From positions 1 through 33,132 of the forward strand of contig JAQBYJ010000064.1 of NCBI GenBank assembly GCA_027622555.1: 33,132 nt of DNA, read 5' to 3'. Of the stretch, positions 14,240-22,340 are shown in pieces. Each line of letters starts with the position of its first letter. Position 1 is the first letter of the stretch. Source of the stretch: Verrucomicrobiota bacterium. Its GTDB lineage: Bacteria > Verrucomicrobiota > Verrucomicrobiia > Opitutales > UBA2995. The translations under genes were made by a program, and so were the position numbers. A model generated the notes under the pieces. The model was not told the origin of the DNA. It made no database searches and saw nothing but the letters and a program-made list of their open reading frames with translations.

Positions 14240-16969
14240 AAGGCAAAAAATGTCCTGCAGTCTAATGTTCAAGCTTCAACCCATAGATGGGTTTACAACC
14301 TAGATGAGTTCGAGAGGGTAAACAGTAAGGCGTTAAAGGAAGGAACAACGACAGCGGCTATTCTAGGTGGAAAAGGAAGCTGTCTAGCTGAAATGACCTC
14401 TCTGAATTTACCTATTCCCGTCGGCCTGATTGTTACAACCGAGGCCTGCAATCGATACCTACAAGCAGATCAAAGTCTGGATAATGAAGTATGGAATCAG
14501 ATCCTTGCAGGCCTGGCCGATCTGGAAAAGGAAACAGGCAAAAAACTGGGCGATCCGACAAAGCCATTGCTTGTTTCCTGTCGGTCCGGCGCAAAACTAT
14601 CCATGCCGGGCATGATGGATACAGTCCTGAATCTGGGAATGAATAGCCAGGTAGTGAAAGCGCTATCAAACTCTGGAGAAAACAGCTCCTTCGCTCATGA
14701 CCTCTATCGGAGGCTCATTCAGATGTTTTCCAGTGTTGTTATGGGGATTGATGACGACGCCTTTGAAGAAGTTCTTGCAGAAAAACGCGCACAAGCTGGA
14801 GTAAGCTTCGATTTTGATTTAACCAGCGAACAATGGGTTGAAATCTGCGAAACGTTTGAAGGATTGTATTTAAAAGAAACCGGCAGCACCTTTCCTCAAG
14901 ACCCCAAAGAACAAATTCGTCTGGCTACAGAAGCCGTTTTCAAAAGCTGGAATGGAAAGCGGGCGATCGACTACCGAAATGCTTCCGGAATTCCGCACGA
15001 TTGGGGAACTGCCGTAAATATTATGACCATGGTGTTTGGTAACCGGGATTCTCAATCTGCTACCGGGGTCTGTTTCACCCGCAATCCCGATACCGGGGAA
15101 AACGAGCTGTACGGTGACTTTCTTGTGAACGCCCAAGGTGAAGACGTGGTTTCGGGAACCCGGAATACTCTACCCATAAAGCAGCTGGAAGCATTCTTTC
15201 CGGAAGTGTATCAACAATTCTATGACATTTGCCACCAGCTCGAGGATCACTTTCAGGATATGCAGGATATTGAGTTTACCATTGAACAAGGGAAGTTATG
15301 GATTCTTCAAACCCGCAATGGCAAACGTACCGCTCGGGCAGCAATTAAAATTGCAGTAGATCAAGTCGAAGAGAAATTGATCAGCAAAAAGGATGCGCTT
15401 CTTCGCGTCTCGCCCAACCAGGTGGATACTATTCTGCACCCAAATTTTGATGTGGCAGCCAAGCAAGAGGCTGTTGATTCCGGACGAGCCTTTACCAAGG
15501 GAGTGAATGCCTCCCCTGGCGCGGCTGTCGGAGCCGCCGTCTTCGATGCCGATAAAGCAGAGGAATGGGGCAAAGCAGGGAAAGCGGTCATCATGGTCCG
15601 CCCATTCACCAAACCGGACGACATACACGGTATGTTGGCATGCAAGGGCATCCTTACCGCCGAAGGTGGCGCAACCAGTCATGCCGCAGTTGTGGCCCGT
15701 CAATTTGGAGTACCCTGTGTCGTGGGCGCCAGTAGTCTGGAGATTGACTTGGAAAAAAAGCAGATGAGATCAAACGACCTGCTTATAGAAGAAGGCGAGA
15801 CGATCTCCATTGATGGATCTACGGGCGAATGCTTCCTCGGTGACATCCCGTCCATTGAAGAATCCATTGAGAACCAGGTAGACCTAAAAAAACTGCTGCA
15901 TTGGGCGGATGCTGAAAAAAAGCTTCGGGTATGGGCGAACGCCGATAACCCCAAAGATGCTAAACGAGCTATCGATCTGGGCGCAGAGGGAATTGGACTT
16001 TGCCGAACAGAACACATGTTTTTCCATGAGGATCGTCTGCCGATCTTCCAAAAAATGATTCTCTCCAAAGACGAAGCTGAAAAAGATGAATGCCTCGCCA
16101 GATTGCTTGAGTTTCAGAGAAGTGATTTCATTGGCCTGTTTAAAGTCATGGAAGGAAGGCCTATCATTATCCGACTCATCGATCCTCCATTGCATGAATT
16201 TATACCGGAAAAAGACGATCTGCTAATTGAGGTTCACGATCTCAAACATTCGAAGGACCAACCCCGGTTGGCAGAGAAAGAAGCATTGCTAAAAACGATC
16301 GAGGCCATGCATGAAAGTAATCCCATGATGGGACTTCGTGGTGTTCGGCTCAGCATTATTCTGGAAAAGATTGTAACCATGCAGGTAAGGGCCATCTTTG
16401 AAGCTGCCTGCGAAGTGGCGTCCCTAAACATTCCGGTCAACCCCGAGATTATGATCCCGTTAGTTAGTCACCCTAACGAATTGAAAACCGTGCAACCCCA
16501 ATTGGAGAGAGTTGCCGACGAGGTCATGCAGAAAATGGGCGTTCAGATTAAGTACCAGTTTGGCAGTATGATCGAGTTACCGAGGGCCTGTGTGGTGGCG
16601 GATGAAATTGCTCAAATTGCCCAGTTTTTTTCATTCGGTACCAATGATCTTACACAAATGACGTTTGGGCTTTCCCGCGATGATGCCGAATCAAGCTTCT
16701 TGCTCAAGTACCTGGAGCGAGGAATACTGAGCCGCAATCCGTTTAAAACTCTGGATATAAATGGAGTAGGAAAACTGATTATCGAAGCAGTTAAACTCGG
16801 ACGAAAGATCAATCCAGAGATACAAATTGGCGTCTGTGGAGAACATGGCGGGGATCCAGAATCGATAAAATTCTTTGATAAAGTTGGCCTCAACTATGTA
16901 AGTTGCTCACCTTTGAGAATACCGGTCGCCCGGTTGGCAGCTGCACAGGCTGCTCTTTCACACGCATGA
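14237..16969 (+). CDS. ppdK: pyruvate, phosphate dikinase
   Basis: 910 residues. PPDK interconverts pyruvate + ATP + Pi with PEP + AMP + PPi. Domains in order: ATP-grasp nucleotide-binding part (GGKGSCLAEMTSLNLPIPVG, SMPGMMDTVLNLGMN, TGVCFTRNPDTGENELYG), the swivelling phosphohistidine domain (GGATSHAAVVARQFGVPCVV, His near residue 480) and the PEP/pyruvate barrel (GIGLCRTEHMFF, FGTNDLTQMTFGLSRDD, CGEHGGDPESIKFF with the catalytic Cys). PPi-dependent PPDK can drive glycolysis or gluconeogenesis under low-energy or anaerobic conditions. Its stop codon overlaps the start of the hydrogenase beta subunit as ATGA (16966-16969), so the two are translationally coupled. This pairing is not a textbook hydrogenase operon. 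Confidence 0.96.
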   Translation: MKAKNVLQSNVQASTHRWVYNLDEFERVNSKALKEGTTTAAILGGKGSCLAEMTSLNLPIPVGLIVTTEACNRYLQADQSLDNEVWNQILAGLADLEKETGKKLGDPTKPLLVSCRSGAKLSMPGMMDTVLNLGMNSQVVKALSNSGENSSFAHDLYRRLIQMFSSVVMGIDDDAFEEVLAEKRAQAGVSFDFDLTSEQWVEICETFEGLYLKETGSTFPQDPKEQIRLATEAVFKSWNGKRAIDYRNASGIPHDWGTAVNIMTMVFGNRDSQSATGVCFTRNPDTGENELYGDFLVNAQGEDVVSGTRNTLPIKQLEAFFPEVYQQFYDICHQLEDHFQDMQDIEFTIEQGKLWILQTRNGKRTARAAIKIAVDQVEEKLISKKDALLRVSPNQVDTILHPNFDVAAKQEAVDSGRAFTKGVNASPGAAVGAAVFDADKAEEWGKAGKAVIMVRPFTKPDDIHGMLACKGILTAEGGATSHAAVVARQFGVPCVVGASSLEIDLEKKQMRSNDLLIEEGETISIDGSTGECFLGDIPSIEESIENQVDLKKLLHWADAEKKLRVWANADNPKDAKRAIDLGAEGIGLCRTEHMFFHEDRLPIFQKMILSKDEAEKDECLARLLEFQRSDFIGLFKVMEGRPIIIRLIDPPLHEFIPEKDDLLIEVHDLKHSKDQPRLAEKEALLKTIEAMHESNPMMGLRGVRLSIILEKIVTMQVRAIFEAACEVASLNIPVNPEIMIPLVSHPNELKTVQPQLERVADEVMQKMGVQIKYQFGSMIELPRACVVADEIAQIAQFFSFGTNDLTQMTFGLSRDDAESSFLLKYLERGILSRNPFKTLDINGVGKLIIEAVKLGRKINPEIQIGVCGEHGGDPESIKFFDKVGLNYVSCSPLRIPVARLAAAQAALSHA

Positions 16970-18117
16970 TTTCACAATCTCCATTACCAGGAAGCAAAGT
17001 AGTCATAGATGCTGGAGGATTGGCGGAAGTTCTAAAAAACTTAACAGGTTATGGCTATACACTGATTGGACCGAAAGTTGAAGATTCGGCTATTGTTTAT
17101 AGCGAGATCCAATCCCTGGAGGAGCTCCCTCAGGGTTGGATGGACGAACAGGGTCCCGGATTCTACCGGATTAAAAAAACAGACGATCGACATTACTTTA
17201 ACTATACTGTCGGACCCACATCATGGAAAAAATATCTCCATGCACCCCAGCAACGCCTTTGGCAGGCAGAGAGACAGGGAACCAGTTTTCGAGTGATTCC
17301 CGAAAAAGCATCTGATACTTCTTACGCTTTCATTGGTGTCCGGCCCTGCGAAATTAAGGCGATTGAAATCCAGGACCGTGTCTTCAGAGGCGATCATTAT
17401 ACCGATCCTCATTACGATCAAGCGCGTCGCAAGTCCTTCATTTTCGCTGTCAATTGCGGCAGGGCCAACAGCACCTGTTTCTGCACCTCTATGGATTCCG
17501 GCCCTCGGGCAAAGAATGGTTTCGACTTGGCCTTAACTGAATTTTTCATGGATGACCGGCATCTATTTCTTATAGAAGTTGGCTCAGACAAAGGCAGCAT
17601 GATCCTCGAAGGTATTGCGCCCGAGGAAGCAGATGCCCAAGTGCTTGCAACATGCCAAAAACAGACCGAAGAAACCGCGGCTCAAATAACTCGGCGGTTA
17701 AACACGGATGGTTTGCGGGAAGCTCTCGTCGATAATCCAGAGCACCCGCGATGGGCGGAGGTGGCAGATCGCTGTCTTTCCTGCGCCAATTGCACAATGG
17801 CATGCCCCACTTGCTTTTGCACCACTGTGGAGGATACTTCCGATCTGACGGGTGATCATGCTGAACGCTGGCAGCGATGGGATTCCTGTTTCACCATGGA
17901 CTTTTCCTATATCGCGGGAGGCAACATCCGCAGCTCAACTAAATCCAGGTACCGTCAATGGCTGACTCATAAGTTATCTACCTGGTATAATCAATTTGGC
18001 TCCAGCGGCTGCGTCGGTTGCGGACGATGTATCACCTGGTGCCCGGTCGGCATTGATATCACCGAGGAGGCAGCCGCGATTCAGACCAATCCTTTATCTC
18101 ATGAACCAATCGAATAG
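16966..18117 (+). CDS. hydB: NAD(P)-linked NiFe (sulf)hydrogenase, beta subunit (Fe-S protein)
   Basis: 383 residues from the ATG overlapping the ppdK stop. It is an iron-sulfur electron-transfer subunit of group 3b hydrogenases, related to anaerobic sulfite reductase subunit A. Cysteine clusters seen: CGRANSTCFC (about 164-173), CLSCANCTMACPTCFC (about 270-285) and CVGCGRCITWCP (about 349-359), enough for two [4Fe-4S] clusters plus the extra family Cys. It should pass electrons between the small subunit and the flavin gamma subunit. The gene order beta, gamma, delta, alpha equals hydBGDA of Pyrococcus furiosus sulfhydrogenase, except for one gene inserted after hydB. Confidence 0.9.
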   Translation: MISQSPLPGSKVVIDAGGLAEVLKNLTGYGYTLIGPKVEDSAIVYSEIQSLEELPQGWMDEQGPGFYRIKKTDDRHYFNYTVGPTSWKKYLHAPQQRLWQAERQGTSFRVIPEKASDTSYAFIGVRPCEIKAIEIQDRVFRGDHYTDPHYDQARRKSFIFAVNCGRANSTCFCTSMDSGPRAKNGFDLALTEFFMDDRHLFLIEVGSDKGSMILEGIAPEEADAQVLATCQKQTEETAAQITRRLNTDGLREALVDNPEHPRWAEVADRCLSCANCTMACPTCFCTTVEDTSDLTGDHAERWQRWDSCFTMDFSYIAGGNIRSSTKSRYRQWLTHKLSTWYNQFGSSGCVGCGRCITWCPVGIDITEEAAAIQTNPLSHEPIE

Positions 18118-18595
18118 TATGGAAACTTTGAAAACCATCTTGTCAGAACAAACCGTGTTCAAAGACCTTAAACCCGAATTCCTCCACTGGTTATGTAACT
18201 GCGCAGGTGAGGAGGCATTTGAAGCTGGCAAGTTTATTTTTAAAGGCGGTGAGTCAGCTGAAAATTTTTATCTCATTAAATCGGGTAAAGTTGTCGTACA
18301 GGTCTATGCACCTCCAAAAGGTGCTCTTAATATTATGACTCTGGAAAATTATGACATCCTGGGATGGTCATGGCTTTACTCACCCTACACCTATAATTTC
18401 GACGCAAAGGCGGTTACCGGTACTCAGGCTTTTGTATTCGATGCCGTCAAAGTCCGAAACAAATGCAGTGAGAATTATGAATTTGGATACCATTTCATGA
18501 ATTGTTTCAGTCAAATCATGTTAAGACGCCTGGTTGCTACGAGACTGCAACTTCTGGATATTTTTGGACCCGATACTGCAAGCTCGAAATTATAG
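18101..18595 (+). CDS. cyclic nucleotide-binding domain protein in the hydrogenase operon
   Basis: About 164 residues. ATG 18101 overlaps hydB by 17 bases; an ATG at 18119, one base after the hydB stop, is equally possible. The protein is a single cNMP-binding beta-roll: FKDLKPEFLHWL, then FEAGKFIFKGGESAENFYLI followed by KSGKVVVQVYAP. It ends after the C-helix (LVATRLQLLDIF) with no helix-turn-helix, so it is not a CRP/FNR regulator. The phosphate-binding cassette GE(L)AL of classic cAMP sites is not evident: after NIMTLENYDILGWSWLYSPY the usual R is replaced. It may sense another ligand or act as a structural subunit. Its place between hydB and hydG implies a direct role at the complex. Confidence 0.8.
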   Translation: MNQSNSMETLKTILSEQTVFKDLKPEFLHWLCNCAGEEAFEAGKFIFKGGESAENFYLIKSGKVVVQVYAPPKGALNIMTLENYDILGWSWLYSPYTYNFDAKAVTGTQAFVFDAVKVRNKCSENYEFGYHFMNCFSQIMLRRLVATRLQLLDIFGPDTASSKL

Positions 18596-18604
18596 ATAAT
18601 TCCC

Positions 18605-19471
18605 ATGCCTGAACCAGCCGAGAGAGTTGAAACGATGACCGCCCCCATGGTTCCTACACCTTGGGTTGTTCGCGATGTTATCTCCGAAACAGCCGATACT
18701 TTCACTCTCGAACTTGAGCCGGAAACACCTGCCAATTTTCCAGATGGTTTCCACTTCCTTCCTGGTCAGTTTAATATGATGTATGTTTTTGGAATTGGCG
18801 AGGTTCCCATTTCCATTTGCAGCGATCCCAAAGTTAAAAACCGGATCAAGCATACCATAAGAAGGGTTGGAACCGTAACCAGGATCATGGAAAATTTGGA
18901 AATAGGTGATACGGTGGGCATACGAGGTCCCTATGGTATTGCTTGGCCTATAGACAAAGCTCGAGGAAAAGACGTCCTTCTTATAGCCGGAGGAATTGGT
19001 TTGGCTCCAATAAGACCGGCCATGTACCACCTCCTTCATCATCGGAAAAAATATAATCGAGTTTCACTATGCTATGGAGCCCGCACACAGGAGGATATAC
19101 TTTATCGTAGTCAACTTGAGTACTGGAGCAGTCGTCTAGACCTCGAGATATTTGTGACTCTGGATAGAGACTCACCCTCCTGGCATGGAAGTATCGGTGT
19201 AGTTACCCAACTGATTCAGCGAGTTCCGGCAGATCCGAACAACTCAATTGTCATGATCTGTGGCCCTGAAATCATGATGAAGTATTGCCTGCCAGAACTG
19301 CACGATCGGAGGATTTCAAATGAACAGATCTACGTATCCCTTGAGCGGAATATGAAATGCGCGATTGGTCACTGTGGTCATTGTCAATACGGGCCAGAAT
19401 TTGTCTGTAAGTCGGGACCGGTATTCCAGATGAATCAGGTAGCGCGATTAATGAATATTGAGGAGCTATGA
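18605..19471 (+). CDS. hydG: NAD(P)-linked NiFe (sulf)hydrogenase, gamma subunit (FAD/NAD(P)H reductase)
   Basis: 288 residues; an internal start at 18635 is possible. [20 protein letters not shown] and ISICSD form the ferredoxin-reductase-like FAD domain. [19 protein letters not shown] and [12 protein letters not shown] form the NAD(P)-binding part. [11 protein letters not shown] continues the fold. The C-terminus has a [2Fe-2S] motif, [17 protein letters not shown]. This is the diaphorase-type subunit that exchanges electrons with NAD(P)H. Its stop overlaps the start of the small subunit by four bases (ATGA). Confidence 0.92.
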   Translation: MPEPAERVETMTAPMVPTPWVVRDVISETADTFTLELEPETPANFPDGFHFLPGQFNMMYVFGIGEVPISICSDPKVKNRIKHTIRRVGTVTRIMENLEIGDTVGIRGPYGIAWPIDKARGKDVLLIAGGIGLAPIRPAMYHLLHHRKKYNRVSLCYGARTQEDILYRSQLEYWSSRLDLEIFVTLDRDSPSWHGSIGVVTQLIQRVPADPNNSIVMICGPEIMMKYCLPELHDRRISNEQIYVSLERNMKCAIGHCGHCQYGPEFVCKSGPVFQMNQVARLMNIEEL

Positions 19472-20250
19472 AAACGACACGCATAAAACCAAAACTCGCC
19501 GTTTGGAAATTTGCTTCATGCGATGGTTGTCAGTTGAGCCTCCTCGATTGTGAAGACGAATTATTGGCTGTAGCAGGTGAAGTAGAAATCGCAAACTTTC
19601 CGGAAGCATCCCGGGCAATCGTTGAGGGACCTTACGATGTTTCGCTGGTCGAAGGCTCCATTACAACCCCTCACGACCTGGAAAGAATTCAACAGGTCCG
19701 GAGAGACTCTGGTGTCCTTATAACCATCGGAGCCTGCGCTACCGCCGGTGGAATCCAGGCGCTCCGAAACTTTAAAAATATTAAGGATTTTATTTCCCTA
19801 GTGTATGCGCGTCCAGAATACATTGATACACTTGATAAATCGACCCCTATCTCCGATCATGTTCATGTCGATTTTGAACTGCGTGGTTGTCCAATAAGCA
19901 AAGCCCAATTACTCGAGGTCCTGAATGCATTCCTAAACAATCGCAAGCCGGTCATTCCAAAACATAGTGTTTGCGTTGAGTGTAAGCTTCGCGGGACTCC
20001 CTGTGTTATGGTAGCCCAGGGTATCCCTTGCCTTGGACCGGTTACTCAAGCCGGATGTGGTGCCATTTGCCCAGCCTATGACCGTGGCTGCTACGGTTGC
20101 TTCGGACCCCAGGAAACAACGAACACAGCCTCCTTAAGCGAACACTGGAAAAAAGGCCTGAACGTTCCGTCTGACCGCCTGATGAGAACGTTTCGAAGTT
20201 TCAACGCCTGGGCGGAACCCTTTAAAGACGAAAGTAACAAACATGAGTGA
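19468..20250 (+). CDS. hydD: NiFe hydrogenase, small (delta) subunit
   Basis: 260 residues without a Tat signal, so it is cytoplasmic. [18 protein letters not shown] carries the first cysteines of the proximal cluster, then GACATAGG and [12 protein letters not shown]. Eight further Cys lie in [29 protein letters not shown] and GCYGCFG, fitting the three [4Fe-4S] clusters of group 3 hydrogenases. It links the NiFe site to the beta subunit. It overlaps hydG by 4 and the large subunit by 8 bases. Confidence 0.93.
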   Translation: MKTTRIKPKLAVWKFASCDGCQLSLLDCEDELLAVAGEVEIANFPEASRAIVEGPYDVSLVEGSITTPHDLERIQQVRRDSGVLITIGACATAGGIQALRNFKNIKDFISLVYARPEYIDTLDKSTPISDHVHVDFELRGCPISKAQLLEVLNAFLNNRKPVIPKHSVCVECKLRGTPCVMVAQGIPCLGPVTQAGCGAICPAYDRGCYGCFGPQETTNTASLSEHWKKGLNVPSDRLMRTFRSFNAWAEPFKDESNKHE

Positions 20251-21583
20251 CGATCAGAATGCTTCTTCCGAATCCGGTAAGAGAACCATCAAGGTTAACT
20301 ATATGGCTCGCGTTGAAGGCGAAGGGGGGCTGGATATCAAAATACGCAACAATGTTGTTGAGGACGTAAAACTTCACATCTTCGAACCTCCACGATTTTA
20401 CGAAGCATTTTTAAGGGAAAGGGAATATACCGAAGCGCCAGACATTACAGCTCGTATTTGTGGCATATGCCCAATTGCCTACCAAATGAGTTCTATCCAT
20501 GCGATGGAGAACGCCTTGGGAGTTAAAATAGAGGGTCAACTGCGCGAACTGCGTCGCCTCATTTACTGTGGAGAATGGATTGAGAGCCACGTGCTGCATG
20601 CTTACATGCTGCATGCGCCCGATTTCCTCGGATATCAAGATGCAATCGGCATGGCCAAGGATTTCCCGGATGTCGTTAAGAAAGGCTTACAGCTTAAAAA
20701 AACCGGTAACGAGATCGTGAGTCTTCTAGGAGGTCGTGAGATCCACCCTATCAACGTGAAGGTTGGCGGATTCTACAAGCTGCCTGCAAAGCAGGACCTA
20801 TTGGAATTAGCTGAAAAACTGAGAAAAGCCAAAGACCTGGCTGGTGAAATGGTTGAGTTTACCTCCACGCTTGAGTTTCCGCACTTTGAGCAGGATTACG
20901 AATATGTCAGCCTGAGGCATCCCACAGAATACCCTTTTAATGAAGGTCGAATTGTTTCCAACAAGGGACTCGATATCGACATTGCCAGTTTCAGTGAGTT
21001 TGTAACTGAAGAACATGTTGAACATTCCACTTCACTGCATGCCTATCTTAAAGAGCGCGGAGCGTATCATGTAGGTCCATTGGCGAGATACAATCTCAAC
21101 TTCGATCGATTGTCACCCGCAGCCCAGGCTTTAGCTGAATCAGCCGGACTGGAACCAACCTGTTTTAATCCTTTTAAGAGCATCATTATCCGAAGCGTAG
21201 AAACCTTCTGGGCTGTTGAGGAAGCACTACGCATAATTGAACAGTACGAGAAGCCGGATAAACCGGCTGTTCCTCTGGAGGTGAAAGCAGGTGTCGGACA
21301 TGGTTGCACAGAAGCTCCTCGCGGGATTCTGTATCATCGGTACGAAATAGACAATATCGGCCTGATTAAAGATGCCGTTATTGTGCCACCCACCTCTCAA
21401 AATCAAAAAATGATCGAAGCCGATTTATGGAAATTTGCCGAACAGTATATCAACCTAAATGACGAGGACTTGAAGTGGAAATGCGAACAGGCCGTCCGTA
21501 ATTACGATCCCTGTATATCTTGCTCCTGTCATTTCCTGAAACTTCGAATTGATAGAGACGGGGAAGTCAGCGAAATCAAATAA
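20243..21583 (+). CDS. hydA: NiFe hydrogenase, large (alpha) subunit
   Basis: 446 residues. It binds the NiFe(CN)2CO site through the N-terminal motif [17 protein letters not shown] (L1) and the C-terminal motif DPCISCSCH (L2). After the last His comes a 16-residue tail ([16 protein letters not shown]) that should be removed by a maturation protease; such a protease is encoded next. The L1 sequence and operon partners point to group 3b, the NADP-linked bidirectional sulfhydrogenases; exact subgroup assignment would need a tree. It may oxidise H2, evolve it as an electron sink, or reduce S0/polysulfide. Confidence 0.95.
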   Translation: MSDDQNASSESGKRTIKVNYMARVEGEGGLDIKIRNNVVEDVKLHIFEPPRFYEAFLREREYTEAPDITARICGICPIAYQMSSIHAMENALGVKIEGQLRELRRLIYCGEWIESHVLHAYMLHAPDFLGYQDAIGMAKDFPDVVKKGLQLKKTGNEIVSLLGGREIHPINVKVGGFYKLPAKQDLLELAEKLRKAKDLAGEMVEFTSTLEFPHFEQDYEYVSLRHPTEYPFNEGRIVSNKGLDIDIASFSEFVTEEHVEHSTSLHAYLKERGAYHVGPLARYNLNFDRLSPAAQALAESAGLEPTCFNPFKSIIIRSVETFWAVEEALRIIEQYEKPDKPAVPLEVKAGVGHGCTEAPRGILYHRYEIDNIGLIKDAVIVPPTSQNQKMIEADLWKFAEQYINLNDEDLKWKCEQAVRNYDPCISCSCHFLKLRIDRDGEVSEIK

Positions 21584-21587
21584 GGAT

Positions 21588-22061
21588 ATGATGGATACAA
21601 ATGCAGTATGTGTGGTCGGGATTGGAAATCCGGATTGTGGAGACGACAGTGCTGGTCCGGAAGTTATTGATCTATTGAAGGATCTCGGTGCAAAAGGTGC
21701 AATTACCCTGAAGGCCAGTGGTGAAACTGCAGGCTTGATCGAAATCCTATCAGCTAACCCTTGCGTGATCTTGATAGATGCCATTGCTGTAGCCAGAGAA
21801 CCCGGAGCCATCCACCGCTTTGATGCAACGTATGATTCGCTACCCGCGGACCTCTTTACAAATTACTCCACCCATAGTATGGGTGTGCACGAAGCAATCG
21901 AAATGGCGAGGGTTCTGGGAGAGCTCTCAAATAAAGTAATTGTTTACGGCATTGAAGGTTTAAATTTCCAGCCTGGGGATTCCATGAGTCCCGCGGTCAA
22001 AACAAACCTGATAGAACTCACTAATCTCGTCGCCAAAGAAATCACCGAATTAATCCACTAA
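21588..22061 (+). CDS. hydrogenase maturation endopeptidase (HycI/HoxW type)
   Basis: 157 residues; the start is ATG 21588 or 21591, behind the TAAGGA at 21581-21586 (the second gives better spacing). VVGIGNPDCGDDSAGPEVID is the family opening with a metal-binding Asp. ILIDAIAV and STHSMGVHEAI carry the other Asp and His ligands. It should cleave the C-terminal tail of the large subunit after nickel insertion. It follows hydA by only 4 bases, which fits. Confidence 0.92.
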   Translation: MMDTNAVCVVGIGNPDCGDDSAGPEVIDLLKDLGAKGAITLKASGETAGLIEILSANPCVILIDAIAVAREPGAIHRFDATYDSLPADLFTNYSTHSMGVHEAIEMARVLGELSNKVIVYGIEGLNFQPGDSMSPAVKTNLIELTNLVAKEITELIH

Positions 22062-22073
22062 AATAGAATCACC

Positions 22074-22340
22074 ATGCATGAGCACTCTTTATTGAATGAT
22101 TTATTGAGGAAAATTGAACAGGTTGTCCTCGAACAGAACGCCGCACGAGCGACCAAAGTGACTATAAAACTGGGAGCATTCTCCCACATTTCACCAGACC
22201 ATTTCCGTGAACACTTTGATCAGGCCAAACCGGGAACGGTGGCTGAGACAGCTGAACTCGAAGTTTATGCTTCAGATGATCAATCGGATCCGATGGCCCA
22301 AGAAATGATCCTGGAAAGTCTGGAAGTTGAACAGAATTGA
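22074..22340 (+). CDS. hypA: HypA-like nickel chaperone without the zinc finger
   Basis: 88 residues starting MHEHSLLNDLLRKIE; the MHE start with His2/Glu3 is the nickel site of HypA. KVTIKLGAFSHISPDHF matches the next conserved part. Normal HypA (about 113 residues) has four Cys forming a zinc site; this protein has no Cys at all and ends at LESLEVEQN. No zinc-finger coding frame is found downstream, where hypF begins 14 bases before this stop. The short zinc-less form is therefore probably native. Its partner HypB is absent from the window. Confidence 0.85.
   Translation: MHEHSLLNDLLRKIEQVVLEQNAARATKVTIKLGAFSHISPDHFREHFDQAKPGTVAETAELEVYASDDQSDPMAQEMILESLEVEQN

Noticed and set aside
15296-15703. 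135-residue frame antisense to ppdK
   Set aside because: Lies opposite the phosphohistidine domain of an unmistakable PPDK gene; no motif or start context of its own.
18101-18595. CRP/FNR-type transcription regulator of the hydrogenase
   Set aside because: The protein ends after the cNMP-binding roll and C-helix; no helix-turn-helix is present.
22074-22340. hypA truncated by a frameshift that hid its zinc finger
   Set aside because: No CxxC-containing frame exists between its end and the acylphosphatase start of hypF, and the C-terminal LESLEVE looks like a natural end.
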